Shown: positions 17,814 to 26,994, counted from the stretch's first letter. The stretch: DNA of 59,254 nt from Deltaproteobacteria bacterium (GCA_016931115.1 JAFGFM010000002.1:1-59254); one strand, 5' to 3'. A program made the numbers and translations. Notes: generated from the letters alone by a model not told the origin.

Positions 17814-17842
17814 TTGACGCCACGAAGGCGGTATTATATATC
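17814..17842 (+). promoter_or_regulatory. Promoter with operator-like dyad for the CDF exporter
   Basis: TTGACG (17814-17819) and TATATC (17837-17842) are 17 bases apart. A small dyad (cgcc-acgaa-ggcg, 17818-17830) overlaps the -35 and the spacer, a position where a metal-responsive repressor could bind. Confidence 0.45.
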
Positions 17843-17873
17843 TCATTATCAGGAATATAAAGGAGAATAAACA

Positions 17874-18830
17874 GTGCCCCTGGATCATGAACATAATGAG
17901 GGAGCCCATGACCACAAAGGGCATAACCATAGCCATGCCCTGAAATATACCCTCTATTCAAGGCTGTGGTGGGCCTTTTTAATAAATCTTGTCTTCCTTG
18001 TGGTTGAGGTTATTGGTGGCCTTTTAGTCAATTCGCTTGCCCTTCTGGCAGATGCCGGGCACATGCTTACTGATGTGGGGGCTCTGGCACTTGCCATCTT
18101 TGTGGCTCATCTTGCAAAAAGGGCTGCAACACCCAATAGAACCTTTGGCTTTTTAAGGGCTGAGGTGCTGGGCGCTTTTATTAATGGCGCAACACTTGTA
18201 CTTATTGTTGGCTTTATTTTCTATAAGGCATGGCAGAGAATCGGGGTGGCCCGGGAGATAGACGGGCCTGTTATGATGGTTATCGCCCTGCTTGGCCTTA
18301 TCGCAAATATTGCAAGCGCTGTAATACTTGCAAAGGGAAATGAGAAAAATGTGAACGTTAGGGGCGCATTCCTTCATATGATTGCCGATGCCCTTGGTTC
18401 AGTGGGCGCAATATTGGCGGGCATTATTATAATAACCACGGGCTGGCAGCCTGCTGATACGATAGCGAGCATTGTGATCGGTCTCTTAATACTGTGGAGC
18501 AGCGTTGGCTTTATTAAGCAGACCATTAATATCCTGCTTGAGGCAACCCCTGAAAATATTGACTATCTGGAGGTAAAAAGAGCCCTTGAAGAGATGGAAC
18601 ATATAGCGGCTGTTCATGACCTTCACATATGGACAATAACCTCTGGAATGCCGGTATTATCCGCCCATATAAGGCTTGCATCATGCTGTACAGGCACAAA
18701 CCACTGGCAAAAGTGTATTAATGATGCCAACAGGCTTTTAAGGGAAAGGTTTGGTATTAAACATACCACACTGCAGGTTGAACCTTATGATGGGGTATGT
18801 ACCCAGGAATGCCAGGCGAATTGTAAATAG
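17874..18830 (+). CDS. Cation diffusion facilitator (zinc-type) exporter
   Basis: CDF transporters export Zn2+ or related divalent cations by proton antiport across the cytoplasmic membrane. The 318-residue protein uses GTG with aaggag upstream. It has a histidine-rich N-terminal tail ('HEHNEGAHDHKGHNHSH'), six predicted membrane helices, the metal-site motifs 'LADAGHMLTDVGAL' (TM2) and 'HMIADALGSVGA' (TM5), and the C-terminal ferredoxin-like domain with 'VHDLHIWTITSGM'. HxxxD in both TM2 and TM5 matches ZitB/CzcD-type zinc transporters. The C-terminal cysteines (CCTGTN and CTQECQANC) are an extra possible metal site. It is alone on the plus strand. Confidence 0.9.
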   Translation: MPLDHEHNEGAHDHKGHNHSHALKYTLYSRLWWAFLINLVFLVVEVIGGLLVNSLALLADAGHMLTDVGALALAIFVAHLAKRAATPNRTFGFLRAEVLGAFINGATLVLIVGFIFYKAWQRIGVAREIDGPVMMVIALLGLIANIASAVILAKGNEKNVNVRGAFLHMIADALGSVGAILAGIIIITTGWQPADTIASIVIGLLILWSSVGFIKQTINILLEATPENIDYLEVKRALEEMEHIAAVHDLHIWTITSGMPVLSAHIRLASCCTGTNHWQKCINDANRLLRERFGIKHTTLQVEPYDGVCTQECQANCK

Positions 18831-18835
18831 CCTCT

Positions 18836-19156
18836 CTATTTTTTAGAGGGCCTCTTTTTATCAACAAGGGAATAGCGGAAGTACCTGCCTGAGTGTCCCT
18901 CCTCAGTAACCTCGCCGTATTTCTTCATGGCAGAGATGTAGTAGAGAATAAGGTCACTCTTAAGGCCTGTCTCCTTTGCCAGTTCAGGGATGCTCTTTGC
19001 ACCATCTCTAAGCCCTTTTTTAATCAGACCTGTATCACTGTTCTGTTTTTTTAAGAGCTCTTTATTGCGCTCAATTACACTGCTGCGCTCTTCCCTTAAT
19101 GCCTTGAGTCTCTCTTTAGAGTCTATAGATGCCTTTTCAATATCTTGATCAGCCAT
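18836..19156 (-). CDS. Winged-helix-type DNA-binding protein of the Hdr operon
   Basis: The 106-residue protein has a charged, probably coiled-coil N-terminal half ('KERLKALREERSSVIERNKE') and a C-terminal helix-turn-helix region ('SIPELAKETGLKSDLILYYI' followed by a wing 'GEVTEEGHSGRYFRYSLV'). The frame starts inside the end of the MvhD gene, with eight bases shared, so it is translationally coupled to the redox operon. It may regulate that operon. Small winged-helix proteins at the end of HdrA/MvhD operons fit this position, but the target is inferred only from context. Confidence 0.7.
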   Translation of the reverse strand: MADQDIEKASIDSKERLKALREERSSVIERNKELLKKQNSDTGLIKKGLRDGAKSIPELAKETGLKSDLILYYISAMKKYGEVTEEGHSGRYFRYSLVDKKRPSKK

Positions 19157-19583
19157 TTAAAACCTCTTTTGCTTCTTTAGTTAAATAGAGAGGCCCCAGC
19201 CCTTTTATAATTTTGTGAAACTCATTCGCATATTTTGCAAACAAAGGCCCGTCAGATGCGCTGAGGTTATACATTGCAACCCTTTCAGGCTCCACACCTA
19301 TGGATACAAGCACCTTTTTTGTATAGTTGATGATCTTACGCGCCTTTATATTTCCATCAATGAAGTGGCAGTCTCCCTCCATGCAGCCAACACCGCATAC
19401 CCCGTCTGCCCCATCCTCCAAAGCCTTTAAAAGGATCTGGGGTGTAATGCGTCCTGTGCAGGGGAGTTTAACCACCCTTACACTGGAAGCATAATTTATA
19501 CGTAATGAACCTGCCAGGTCCGCAGCTGTATATCCTCAATACTGGCAGCAGTATACTATTATTTTGGGCTCAAATTCTGACAA
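19149..19583 (-). CDS. mvhD: Hydrogenase/Hdr delta subunit MvhD, selenocysteine-containing
   Basis: MvhD is a small [2Fe-2S]-type subunit that passes electrons between a hydrogenase or dehydrogenase and HdrA. The frame is open only if the UGA at 19538-19536 is read as selenocysteine. Upstream of it the sequence continues in frame: 'SEFEPKIIVYCCQY', UGA, then 'GYTAADLAGSLRINY'. This aligns with the family's usual 'CCNWCSYAGADLAG', so UGA falls exactly on a cysteine. A TTG start (19583) has aggag six bases upstream and lies 15 bases after the HdrA stop. The remaining cysteines 'CTGRI' and 'CGVGCMEGDCHF' are as expected. Total about 144 residues. A conventional gene caller would start at the downstream 'MVKLPCTG' and miss 36 residues. 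Confidence 0.88.
19497..19538 (-). promoter_or_regulatory. Candidate bacterial SECIS element
   Basis: Just after the UGA (19538-19536) the mRNA can fold with a lower stem UAUAC/GUAUA (19532-19528 with 19501-19497) and an upper stem GGACCU/AGGUUC (19521-19516 with 19512-19507) closed by a GGC loop. The loop position, about 17-20 bases from the UGA, and the loop guanines match what bacterial SelB-dependent elements need. Confidence 0.6.
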
Positions 19584-19598
19584 GATTATCTCCTGATT

Positions 19599-21506
19599 TT
19601 ATATTTCATTATTTGTGGCAGTGATCCCCGGATCAATGGCCCCTTTTACCTGTGAGCAGATTTCTACGTTATCATATTGAGCAAGGGATATTGCACCTCC
19701 GGGGCATGCTGATACGCATGTACCGCAGCCATAGCAGGCCGCAGGGTTGATATATGCCCCGTCATCTTCCATAACGGGTACGTCAAAGGGGCATGCCCTT
19801 AAACATGTAAGGCACCTTGCACATGCATCCTTGTCCACCTTTGATACAAAAGGTTCTAAATTTACCTTTCCCTTTGAGAGCAGGATTGATGCCTTTGAGG
19901 CGGCAGCAGAGGCCGCGGCAGTTGCCTCTGTAACATCCATGGGTGCCTGGCAGCTCCCTGCAAGGTATATTCCAGCTGTAAACACCTCGACAGGCCTTAA
20001 TTTGGGGTGTACCTCAAGCAGAAACCCGTCAGCTCCGCAGTGGATCTTTAAAAGGTCAATGAGCGGTTCTATCTCACCCGGGTGCATGCCTGTGGCAAGC
20101 ACAACCAGGTCAGCAGGTATTTCCAACTCCTCGTTCTGAAGCAGATTATCCTTTGCAAATACAGAGAGTGTATAGCCTTCATGGTTCTTTTTGACTACTG
20201 GCTGATTCTCAACATTAAAGCGGACAAACCTTACACCTTTAGCTGATGCCTCTGCATACAGCTCCTCATGTAACCTCCCGTATGTCCTGATATCACGATA
20301 TATATTAAAGATTGTGGTGCCTTTATGCCTGTTGATAATCTCAAGGGCAGAGTGCAGAAGCCCGGTGCAGCATGTGCGTGAGCAGTTGGGGTTAATAAAA
20401 CCATTTTGATCCGGCATGTGTATCCCCTCTACCTGCCTTGAACCAACACAGTGTATCATTGCAATGTTTTTGATTGTTCTTCCATTGATTCTAAAAAACT
20501 CATCTGTTTCGTTATTTTTAGCGAGTTCCCTGATAAGCTCCCTTAAGGTGATTACCTCGGGGAACTCCCTGTAGCCATATTCACCCTGGTATGGGATATA
20601 GCTGTGAAATCCTGTGGCAATAACAATAGCGCCTGTTTCAATCCTGAATTCCTTTTGCGCCTCAGGGGGAGAATTATGATAGAACCCGATAAAATCCATA
20701 TATTCATTGCTCGTAATTGCACCGGTTGCAACCTTATCCATATTAAAAAGCTCATTTTCATCAGAAGGCGGTTTTTTTAATATAGTTAGCTTAAAATTAC
20801 CTATATAACCTTCCTGTTTTACAACCTCCGAGCATGTGTGTATTTCTATGTTTGAGTGTGATACAGCCTCTTTTGCCAGGGCAGTAATGATGTCAGAGGC
20901 CTTATCTCCATAAGGGTAAAGTTTGTCAAGAAGGGCGGTCTGGCCTCCCAGGAACGGGCTCTTTTCAATTAGAGAAACCTTCAGCCCCCTTTTTGCTATG
21001 TCTATGGCTGATTTCAGACCCGCTACACCGGCCCCTATTACAGTTACATGACCTTTTACATCAACACTGGTGACCTCCAGAGGTTTGAACTCCTTTACCT
21101 TCCCGACTGCCGCAGCTACAATGGCGATGGCCTTGTTGGTTGCCTCATCCCCATCATGGACAAAGCTTACCTGCTCCCTGATATTTGCGTGGACATAAAG
21201 GTATGGGTTGAGACCGGTGCGGAGAATGGCGCTCCTGAAGGTAAGCTCATGCAGGCTGGGTGCACAGGCCGCAACAACCACGCGATTTATCTTTCCATTC
21301 CTGATATCATTTGTAATAAGATCCTGCCCCGGGTCAGAGCACATAAACATATTGCGCCTTGCTATTGTAACACCATGCATCCTTGAGGCTGCATCTGCCA
21401 CCTTTTCAACATCAACCGTATTTGAGATATTGCCGCCGCAGTGGCAGACATAAACGCCAACCCTTGGTTCTGCGGGGATATCTTTTTCTGATCTGTTTTT
21501 ATCCAT
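19599..21506 (-). CDS. hdrA: Heterodisulfide reductase subunit A-like protein
   Basis: HdrA is the FAD-containing core that bifurcates or confurcates electrons between ferredoxin, a disulfide or other acceptor, and MvhD. The 635-residue protein has the N-terminal 'GVYVCHCGGNISNTVDVEKV' (near residue 17), a dinucleotide-binding 'VIGAGVAGLKSAIDIAKRG' near 155, a further flavin-binding 'VLATGMHPGE' near 480, and two C-terminal ferredoxin clusters 'CARCLTCLRACPFDVP' and 'CYGCGTCVSACPGGAI'. It lies in an operon with a QmoA-like protein upstream and selenocysteine MvhD downstream, so electrons can go from the HdrA cluster set to the MvhD [2Fe-2S] site. Confidence 0.92.
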   Translation of the reverse strand: MDKNRSEKDIPAEPRVGVYVCHCGGNISNTVDVEKVADAASRMHGVTIARRNMFMCSDPGQDLITNDIRNGKINRVVVAACAPSLHELTFRSAILRTGLNPYLYVHANIREQVSFVHDGDEATNKAIAIVAAAVGKVKEFKPLEVTSVDVKGHVTVIGAGVAGLKSAIDIAKRGLKVSLIEKSPFLGGQTALLDKLYPYGDKASDIITALAKEAVSHSNIEIHTCSEVVKQEGYIGNFKLTILKKPPSDENELFNMDKVATGAITSNEYMDFIGFYHNSPPEAQKEFRIETGAIVIATGFHSYIPYQGEYGYREFPEVITLRELIRELAKNNETDEFFRINGRTIKNIAMIHCVGSRQVEGIHMPDQNGFINPNCSRTCCTGLLHSALEIINRHKGTTIFNIYRDIRTYGRLHEELYAEASAKGVRFVRFNVENQPVVKKNHEGYTLSVFAKDNLLQNEELEIPADLVVLATGMHPGEIEPLIDLLKIHCGADGFLLEVHPKLRPVEVFTAGIYLAGSCQAPMDVTEATAAASAAASKASILLSKGKVNLEPFVSKVDKDACARCLTCLRACPFDVPVMEDDGAYINPAACYGCGTCVSACPGGAISLAQYDNVEICSQVKGAIDPGITATNNEI

Positions 21507-21529
21507 TTTAAAACTTTACCAAAAATTAT

Positions 21530-22867
21530 TTAAATATTAGACGCCACTATCCGGGTTGATCGTGCTGCCCTTAAAGCATCAATTGCCTTGAGATAATTGG
21601 ATGCCTCCATCGCAGCTGCGCCGGCCTCTACTATGCTGTCAACAATGTCTTTTGGCCCGGACACCACACCTGCCATAAATATGCCCTCTCTGCCAGTAAG
21701 CGCAGGGGCCATCTTGGGAAAGGGCGCCTTTAAAAAATTATCTTCAGCAACAGGCAGATCCATTGTTTCTGAGGGATTCCATGCGGGCAGGATTGCAAGC
21801 GACATTACCGCCATATCAAATTCCTCTAATATATTCCTGCCGTCACCCTCCTGATCTTCATAACGAAGGATAACGCTGTCATTCTCCCCCCTGCTGTGGA
21901 TGACTGGTTTTGCCTTAACAAACCTGATCCCTTTCGCCTTCGCATTCTGGAAAAACTGCTCATAGTTTTTGCCAAAGGCCCTCATATCAATATAGAATAT
22001 GGTCACCTTTGTTTCAGGGAGTTCCTGCTGTATAAGCAGTGCATTTTTTATGGCATACATGCAGCAGACTCTTGAGCAGTAACCCACGCCGTTTGTCTGA
22101 TCCCTGCTCCCGGCGCACTGTATAAAGGCCACACTTTCAGGCTCTTTGCCGTCTCCTGGCCTGAGCATCTCCATGTAGGGGCCTGTAGGTGCGAGTATCC
22201 TTTCAAGCTGAAGCGCATCTATGATATTGGGGTTTTGGGCAGGCTCACCGTACACCCGTGTCGCAAAATCGGTAAGGAGCTGATAGCCGGTCGAAACAAT
22301 GCATGCCTTTGCCGATAGATCAATATACTCCTCCCTGTCATAATAATTTACCGCATTGGTAGGGCACACCTTTTCGCATCTGCCGCACAGGACGCAGCTT
22401 TCGGTATCAAGCAGCGCGACCTGGGGAATGGCATTCGTGAATGGTATATATATGGCCTTGCGGGCAGTTAACCCCATCTGGTCATTATCAGGGGCCATGA
22501 CCGGGCAGGCATATTCGCACTGCCTGCATCCTATGCAGGTCTCCTGATTTACATATCTCGGTTTTCTGATAATCTTTGCCCTGAAACCTGCATCATCTTT
22601 TTCCAGTTTAGCAAGTTCACACAGTGTAAATATTGAAATATTCCGGTGATGCGCAACAGAGGCCATCTTTGGGGTTGTAATACAGGATGCACAGTCAAGT
22701 GTTGGAAACACCTTGTCAAGCCTTACCATCTTCCCGCCTATGGATGCGTCCTTTTCTATTATTGCCACCTTATAATCCTGATCAGCAAGGTCAAGGGCCG
22801 ACTGCATCCCTGCTATTCCACCGCCAAAGACTATAACATCAAAACTTTCTGAAACATTAAAACTCAT
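21530..22867 (-). CDS. HdrA/QmoA-like flavin-iron-sulfur protein
   Basis: The 445-residue protein is HdrA-related but shorter: an N-terminal FAD motif 'VIVFGGGIAGMQSALDLADQ', the cysteine pattern 'TLDCASCITTPKMASVAHH' near 57, and two ferredoxin clusters 'CIGCRQCEYACPV' and 'CVLCGRCEKVCPTNAV' near 112-170. It ends with 'GIFMAGVVSGPKDIVDSIVEAGAAA', which is typical of the HdrA/QmoA group. QmoA links the quinone pool to sulfate reduction in many Desulfobacterota; this one is in an HdrA-MvhD operon and probably relays electrons to or from HdrA. It is the first gene of the operon. Confidence 0.82.
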   Translation of the reverse strand: MSFNVSESFDVIVFGGGIAGMQSALDLADQDYKVAIIEKDASIGGKMVRLDKVFPTLDCASCITTPKMASVAHHRNISIFTLCELAKLEKDDAGFRAKIIRKPRYVNQETCIGCRQCEYACPVMAPDNDQMGLTARKAIYIPFTNAIPQVALLDTESCVLCGRCEKVCPTNAVNYYDREEYIDLSAKACIVSTGYQLLTDFATRVYGEPAQNPNIIDALQLERILAPTGPYMEMLRPGDGKEPESVAFIQCAGSRDQTNGVGYCSRVCCMYAIKNALLIQQELPETKVTIFYIDMRAFGKNYEQFFQNAKAKGIRFVKAKPVIHSRGENDSVILRYEDQEGDGRNILEEFDMAVMSLAILPAWNPSETMDLPVAEDNFLKAPFPKMAPALTGREGIFMAGVVSGPKDIVDSIVEAGAAAMEASNYLKAIDALRAARSTRIVASNI

Positions 22868-22951
22868 ATATCAATTCCCAAGTATCATCTGTTTACTTAT
22901 GGGTCTATTTACCTTATTTTTATGGCTATTTTCAAGGATTATAAGAGGATT

Positions 22952-23842
22952 TTACTCCATTTTCTTTTGTGCGGTAACAACCCTGTCCCTGTTACTGTAG
23001 TCCTTTACAACTGAGGCGCTTAAAAAGGAATCATCTTTGCTTATGATTTTAGTGACCGTTTCTGTCTGGGAGGGGTCCATCTCCAGCATGAGCCATCCAC
23101 CAGGTTTTAGATAATTTGGGGCATTTTCCAGTATGCTCCTTATATGAAAAAGCCCGTCAACCCCGCTTTCCAGCGCAATCTTAGGCTCAAACTCCCTGAT
23201 CTTGACTGGCAGTAGCCTGTATTCATCTTTTGTTACATAGGGGGGGTTTGAGACAATAATATCAAAATGATTATTAAAGCCATTAAAAGGTTCAAACAGG
23301 TCTCCCTCAATAAGGGTGATCCTCTCCTGCATTTCATGTCTTGTAATATTCTGCCATGCAATGTTAAGCGCCTCTTTTGATATATCAGATGCAATTATCT
23401 CTGCATTTTTTATTTCCGAGGCAATCGCAACGGCAATTGCACCGCTTCCGGTACAGATGTCAAGGATATTGACTGCGGTGCGCTCTATATAATTATTCTC
23501 TTTATATACCCTGATGACCTGCTCAACCAGTATCTCTGTTTCAGCTCTTGGTATCAGGACGCCCCTGTTCACAATAAAATCCATTGACCAGAATTCCTGC
23601 AAACCGGTTATATACTGGATAGGCTCGCCCTCTGCGACTCTTTTTATCATTGCACGGTACTTAATAAGGTCATTTTCGCCGACCGGCTGATCATATTCCA
23701 GGTAGAGTTTAAGACGGCTTATAGAAAGCTGATGGGATAAAAGAATCTCCGCACAGAGGCGCGGTGATTCTATGTTTTTTGTCTTCAGATAATCGGTTGA
23801 TACAGGAAGGAGATCCTTTATTATCCAGGTTTTAGCTGTCAC
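22952..23842 (-). CDS. prmC: Peptide chain release factor N5-glutamine methyltransferase
   Basis: PrmC (HemK) methylates the glutamine of the GGQ motif of release factors 1 and 2. The 296-residue protein has an N-terminal helical domain (to ~75) and a Rossmann-like methyltransferase domain with 'ILDICTGSGAIAVAIASE' (SAM binding) and the catalytic 'IIVSNPPYVTKDE' NPPY motif. It overlaps the upstream prfA by four bases (ATGA), a common prfA-prmC arrangement, so enzyme and substrate are made together. Confidence 0.95.
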   Translation of the reverse strand: MTAKTWIIKDLLPVSTDYLKTKNIESPRLCAEILLSHQLSISRLKLYLEYDQPVGENDLIKYRAMIKRVAEGEPIQYITGLQEFWSMDFIVNRGVLIPRAETEILVEQVIRVYKENNYIERTAVNILDICTGSGAIAVAIASEIKNAEIIASDISKEALNIAWQNITRHEMQERITLIEGDLFEPFNGFNNHFDIIVSNPPYVTKDEYRLLPVKIREFEPKIALESGVDGLFHIRSILENAPNYLKPGGWLMLEMDPSQTETVTKIISKDDSFLSASVVKDYSNRDRVVTAQKKME

Positions 23843-24903
23843 GATTCCCCTTTTAGCGCCTCTGTCTGATAATGATTGACCAGGGGATTTATAACAAGTT
23901 CCAGATCGCCATTGAGTATATCCTCAAGCTTGTACAGGGTCAGGCCGATCCTGTGGTCTGTGACACGGCCCTGGGGGTAGTTATATGTGCGTATCCTTTC
24001 GCTTCGGTCGCCTGTGCCCACCATATTTTTTCTGTCCTGGGATATCCTGTCATGCTGTTCTGTAACCTGTGCATCAAGGATTTTTGACCTTAAAACCTTC
24101 ATTGCCTTTGCCTTGTTCTTGTGCTGTGACCTCTCATCCTGGCAGGCTACCACTATCCCGGTGGGCAGATGGGTTAACCTAACGGCTGAATCGGTCTTGT
24201 TAACATGCTGGCCCCCCTTGCCTGAAGACCTGTATGTATCAATTCTCAAGTCATCAGGGTCAATCTCAACATCCACCTCTTCCGCTTCAGGGAGCACCGC
24301 AACAGTAATGGCAGATGTATGTATCCTGCCCTGGGCCTCGGTCTCAGGCACACGCTGCACCCTGTGAACACCGCTTTCATATTTGAGTCTGCTGTAGACA
24401 TCATTGCCTTCGATTAATAGAATTATCTCCTTGTAGCCGCCTATACCGGTCATGCTCTGGCTCAGCACCTCTGTTTTCCATCTCTTTATCTCTGCATATT
24501 TGAGGTAACTTCGCAGCAGGTCTGCGGCAAAAAGGGCCGCCTCATCACCCCCTGTACCAGCCCTTATCTCAAGAATTATATTTTTCTCATCATTGGGGTC
24601 CTTTGGTAACAGAAGGATCCTGAGCTCATTTTCCAGCTCTTCCTTTTTCCCATTGATTGTATCCAGTTCTTCCCGGGCAAGTTTCCTCATTTCCGGGTCC
24701 GAATCATTCAGGAGCGACCTGTTATTATCGATCTCCTCATCTACACTATTCAGTTCTCTGTAAATTTTTATTATCGGCCCAAGGTGACTGTGCTCCTTTG
24801 AATACTTCAGATAGGTCTTCTGATCCTTAACAATGTCAGGCCTTGAAAGCTCGCTTTCAAGCAGACTGTACCGGTCTTCGATTTCCTTTATTTTTTCAAA
24901 CAT
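23839..24903 (-). CDS. prfA: Peptide chain release factor 1
   Basis: RF1 reads UAA and UAG and releases the finished peptide. The 354-residue protein has the 'YRSSGKGGQHVNKTDSAVRL' GGQ region and 'RVPETEAQGRIHTSA', where PET occupies the place of the PxT anticodon-reading tripeptide that marks RF1 rather than RF2. Its glutamine is the target of the adjacent PrmC. It belongs to the rho-rpmE-prfA-prmC cluster, but a long hairpin at 24946-25012 separates it from rpmE. Confidence 0.96.
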   Translation of the reverse strand: MFEKIKEIEDRYSLLESELSRPDIVKDQKTYLKYSKEHSHLGPIIKIYRELNSVDEEIDNNRSLLNDSDPEMRKLAREELDTINGKKEELENELRILLLPKDPNDEKNIILEIRAGTGGDEAALFAADLLRSYLKYAEIKRWKTEVLSQSMTGIGGYKEIILLIEGNDVYSRLKYESGVHRVQRVPETEAQGRIHTSAITVAVLPEAEEVDVEIDPDDLRIDTYRSSGKGGQHVNKTDSAVRLTHLPTGIVVACQDERSQHKNKAKAMKVLRSKILDAQVTEQHDRISQDRKNMVGTGDRSERIRTYNYPQGRVTDHRIGLTLYKLEDILNGDLELVINPLVNHYQTEALKGES

Positions 24904-24945
24904 GTTACAGACTCTTAAAATAGATGGTTTTTCTGTTCAGGCAAC

Positions 24946-25012
24946 AGGAATATCTATCAAAAGGAAATGGAATGCCGTTATCTACGGCATTCCATTTGAT
25001 AGATATCTTCCT
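24946..25012. repeat. Long near-perfect hairpin between rpmE and prfA
   Basis: The left arm 24946-24977 and right arm 24985-25012 are complementary apart from a small internal bulge (arms end in atggaatgccg/cggcattccat). The loop is ttatcta. No U run follows on either strand, so it does not look like a standard terminator; processing or mRNA stabilisation between the two cistrons is possible. Confidence 0.65.
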
Positions 25013-25039
25013 GAAATGAGATAAATGAGATTATTCAGG

Positions 25040-25273
25040 CTAATTCTTGGACGAGGATGCCTTTTTATCCTTTTCAAACTGGGCATATTTGTTCTTGAAT
25101 CGTTCAACCCTTCCGGCAGTGTCAACAAGCTTCTGTTTCCCGGTATAAAAGGGGTGGCACTGTGAACATATTTCCACTTTGATCTCTTTGAATGTGGAAC
25201 CTGTCTCGAATTCATTTCCGCAGGCACAATGTACCAGGGCCTTGTGGTATTCTGGGTGTATATCTTTTTTCAT
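25040..25273 (-). CDS. rpmE: 50S ribosomal protein L31 (zinc-binding type)
   Basis: The 77-residue protein has the L31 start '[20 protein letters not shown]' and the four-cysteine zinc pattern CAC...CSQC. The C+ form of L31 binds zinc and can be swapped for a C- paralogue when zinc is short; no paralogue is in this window. It lies between rho and prfA. Confidence 0.96.
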   Translation of the reverse strand: MKKDIHPEYHKALVHCACGNEFETGSTFKEIKVEICSQCHPFYTGKQKLVDTAGRVERFKNKYAQFEKDKKASSSKN

Positions 25274-25286
25274 TTTCGTCCTCTCT

Positions 25287-26534
25287 TTATTGACTCATTG
25301 ATTTTAAAAAGGCTGTATTATTCTTTGTTCCTTTCATTTTGTCCAGTAAAAAATCCATACTGTCAACCTGGGTAAGGGGGGCAAGGAGTTTTCTAAGTAT
25401 CCATATCCTGTTAAGGTCTGCTTCCTTAAGAAGAAGTTCTTCCTTTCTTGTCCCTGACCTGTTGATATCGATGGACGGAAATATCCTGCGGTCAGTAAGT
25501 TTACGGTCAAGGATGATCTCCATGTTGCCTGTACCCTTGAACTCTTCAAATATGACTTCATCCATTCTGCTTCCGGTATCGATAAGCGCGGTGGCTATAA
25601 TGGTTAGGCTTCCTCCCTCCTCGATGTTACGGGCAGCCCCGAAGAATCTCTTGGGTTTGTGGAGGGCATTTGAATCAAGACCGCCGGAAAGGATCTTTCC
25701 GCTTGGAGGTACTGTTGCATTGTATGCCCTTGCAAGCCTTGTGATGCTGTCCAGGAGGATAAGTACATCGCGTTTGTGTTCCACAAGCCTCTTTGCCTTT
25801 TCAATAACCATCTCGGCGACCTGCACATGCCTCTGCTGGGGTTCATCAAAGGTTGAACTTATGACCTCTGCATCGACCGACCTCTGCATGTCTGTTACCT
25901 CTTCGGGCCTTTCATCTATTAAGAGAACGATCTTGTGTATGCTCTTATCATTTGCTGTAACGCTGTTGGCTATATTTTGCAGTAGCATTGTTTTACCGGT
26001 CCTGGGCGGGGCAACAATAAGGCCGCGCTGCCCTTTTCCTATGGGGGTCAGGAGATCCATGATCCTTGATGAATAGTTATCAGCAACTGTCTCAAGTGTT
26101 ATGCGTTCATTGGGGTATAAGGGGGTTAGGTTGTCAAAAAGTATCTTGTCGCGGGATATTTCAGGATCTTCATGGTTTACCTGCTCTACCTTTAGGAGAG
26201 CAAAATATCTCTCGGAATCCTTTGGCGGCCTTATCTGACCGGCAACCGTATCGCCTGTCCTGAGATTAAATCTTCGGATCTGGGAAGGCGATATGTAGAT
26301 ATCATCAGGACCTGGCAGATAATTGGCATCCGGGGCCCTTAAAAAACCGAAGCCATCAGGCAGGGTCTCAAGTACACCCTCGCCATATATAAGGCCATTT
26401 TGCTCTGAATGGGCCTGGAGAAGGGCAAATATCAACTCCTGTTTAGGCATGCCTGTTGCCCCTTCGATATTAAAATCCCTGCCCATGGTTGTCAGTTCAC
26501 TGATTTTCATCTTTTTTAATTCAACAAGATTCAT
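25287..26534 (-). CDS. rho: Transcription termination factor Rho
   Basis: Rho is a hexameric RNA translocase that ends transcription at untranslated mRNA. The 415-residue protein has the N-terminal helical '[19 protein letters not shown]', the RNA-binding cold-shock-like domain ('[18 protein letters not shown]'), Walker A '[15 protein letters not shown]', Walker B '[16 protein letters not shown]' and the Q- and R-loop region near '[20 protein letters not shown]'. The compact length lacks the long inserts seen in some phyla. It is the first gene of rho-rpmE-prfA-prmC and has an unusually long leader. Confidence 0.97.
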   Translation of the reverse strand: MNLVELKKMKISELTTMGRDFNIEGATGMPKQELIFALLQAHSEQNGLIYGEGVLETLPDGFGFLRAPDANYLPGPDDIYISPSQIRRFNLRTGDTVAGQIRPPKDSERYFALLKVEQVNHEDPEISRDKILFDNLTPLYPNERITLETVADNYSSRIMDLLTPIGKGQRGLIVAPPRTGKTMLLQNIANSVTANDKSIHKIVLLIDERPEEVTDMQRSVDAEVISSTFDEPQQRHVQVAEMVIEKAKRLVEHKRDVLILLDSITRLARAYNATVPPSGKILSGGLDSNALHKPKRFFGAARNIEEGGSLTIIATALIDTGSRMDEVIFEEFKGTGNMEIILDRKLTDRRIFPSIDINRSGTRKEELLLKEADLNRIWILRKLLAPLTQVDSMDFLLDKMKGTKNNTAFLKSMSQ

Positions 26535-26988
26535 AAGTAGTTCTCCATATTACGTTTTCTTTATATTACATTAGAAAAATTATTTTCTGTTTTTTATTCA
26601 AAAGGGCGAATCCCTTAATTTTTTCAGCCTATATTTTAAAACGAACCATACCTTCCTGGGTTTTTTTTTGAGAAATTGGTCTCACCGGGGTGGTTTATTT
26701 ATTTGCTGCTGTTTAAGGTTATCGAATAGACTCTAACCATTACTAAAGAACCGCAAAGACCTTGCCAAACGGGAGTTAATTACCATTGATAAATTTCTAC
26801 TAAAACATTTTTACCGGAACCATATTTCGGGAGTCTAGATAAAGGGTCTTAAATAACTCACATGGGCTATTCTTATTTATAAGAAGGATTCCATTTGTGC
26901 GAGTTAGTTATGATGAAAGAACAAGAAAACTTCCCGTGTAGCTTTAATCTGATGTCCGGATATACCGAATCCTCCAAAAGGTAAGAAT
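26535..26988 (-). other. Long untranslated leader of rho
   Basis: About 450 bases separate the putative transcription start from the rho ATG. There is no supported gene. It holds an imperfect long hairpin at 26852-26910 (arms ataactc... and ...gagttagttat) and a nine-base direct repeat ataccgaat near 26960-26994. rho mRNA leaders are sites of autoregulation in other bacteria, which this length would fit. Confidence 0.5.
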
Positions 26989-26994
26989 ACCGAA

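Noticed and set aside
19149-19475. MvhD as a short normal protein starting at 'MVKLPCTG'
   Set aside because: This misses the conserved N-terminal cysteine region; the upstream frame with UGA aligned to a family cysteine is a far better explanation.
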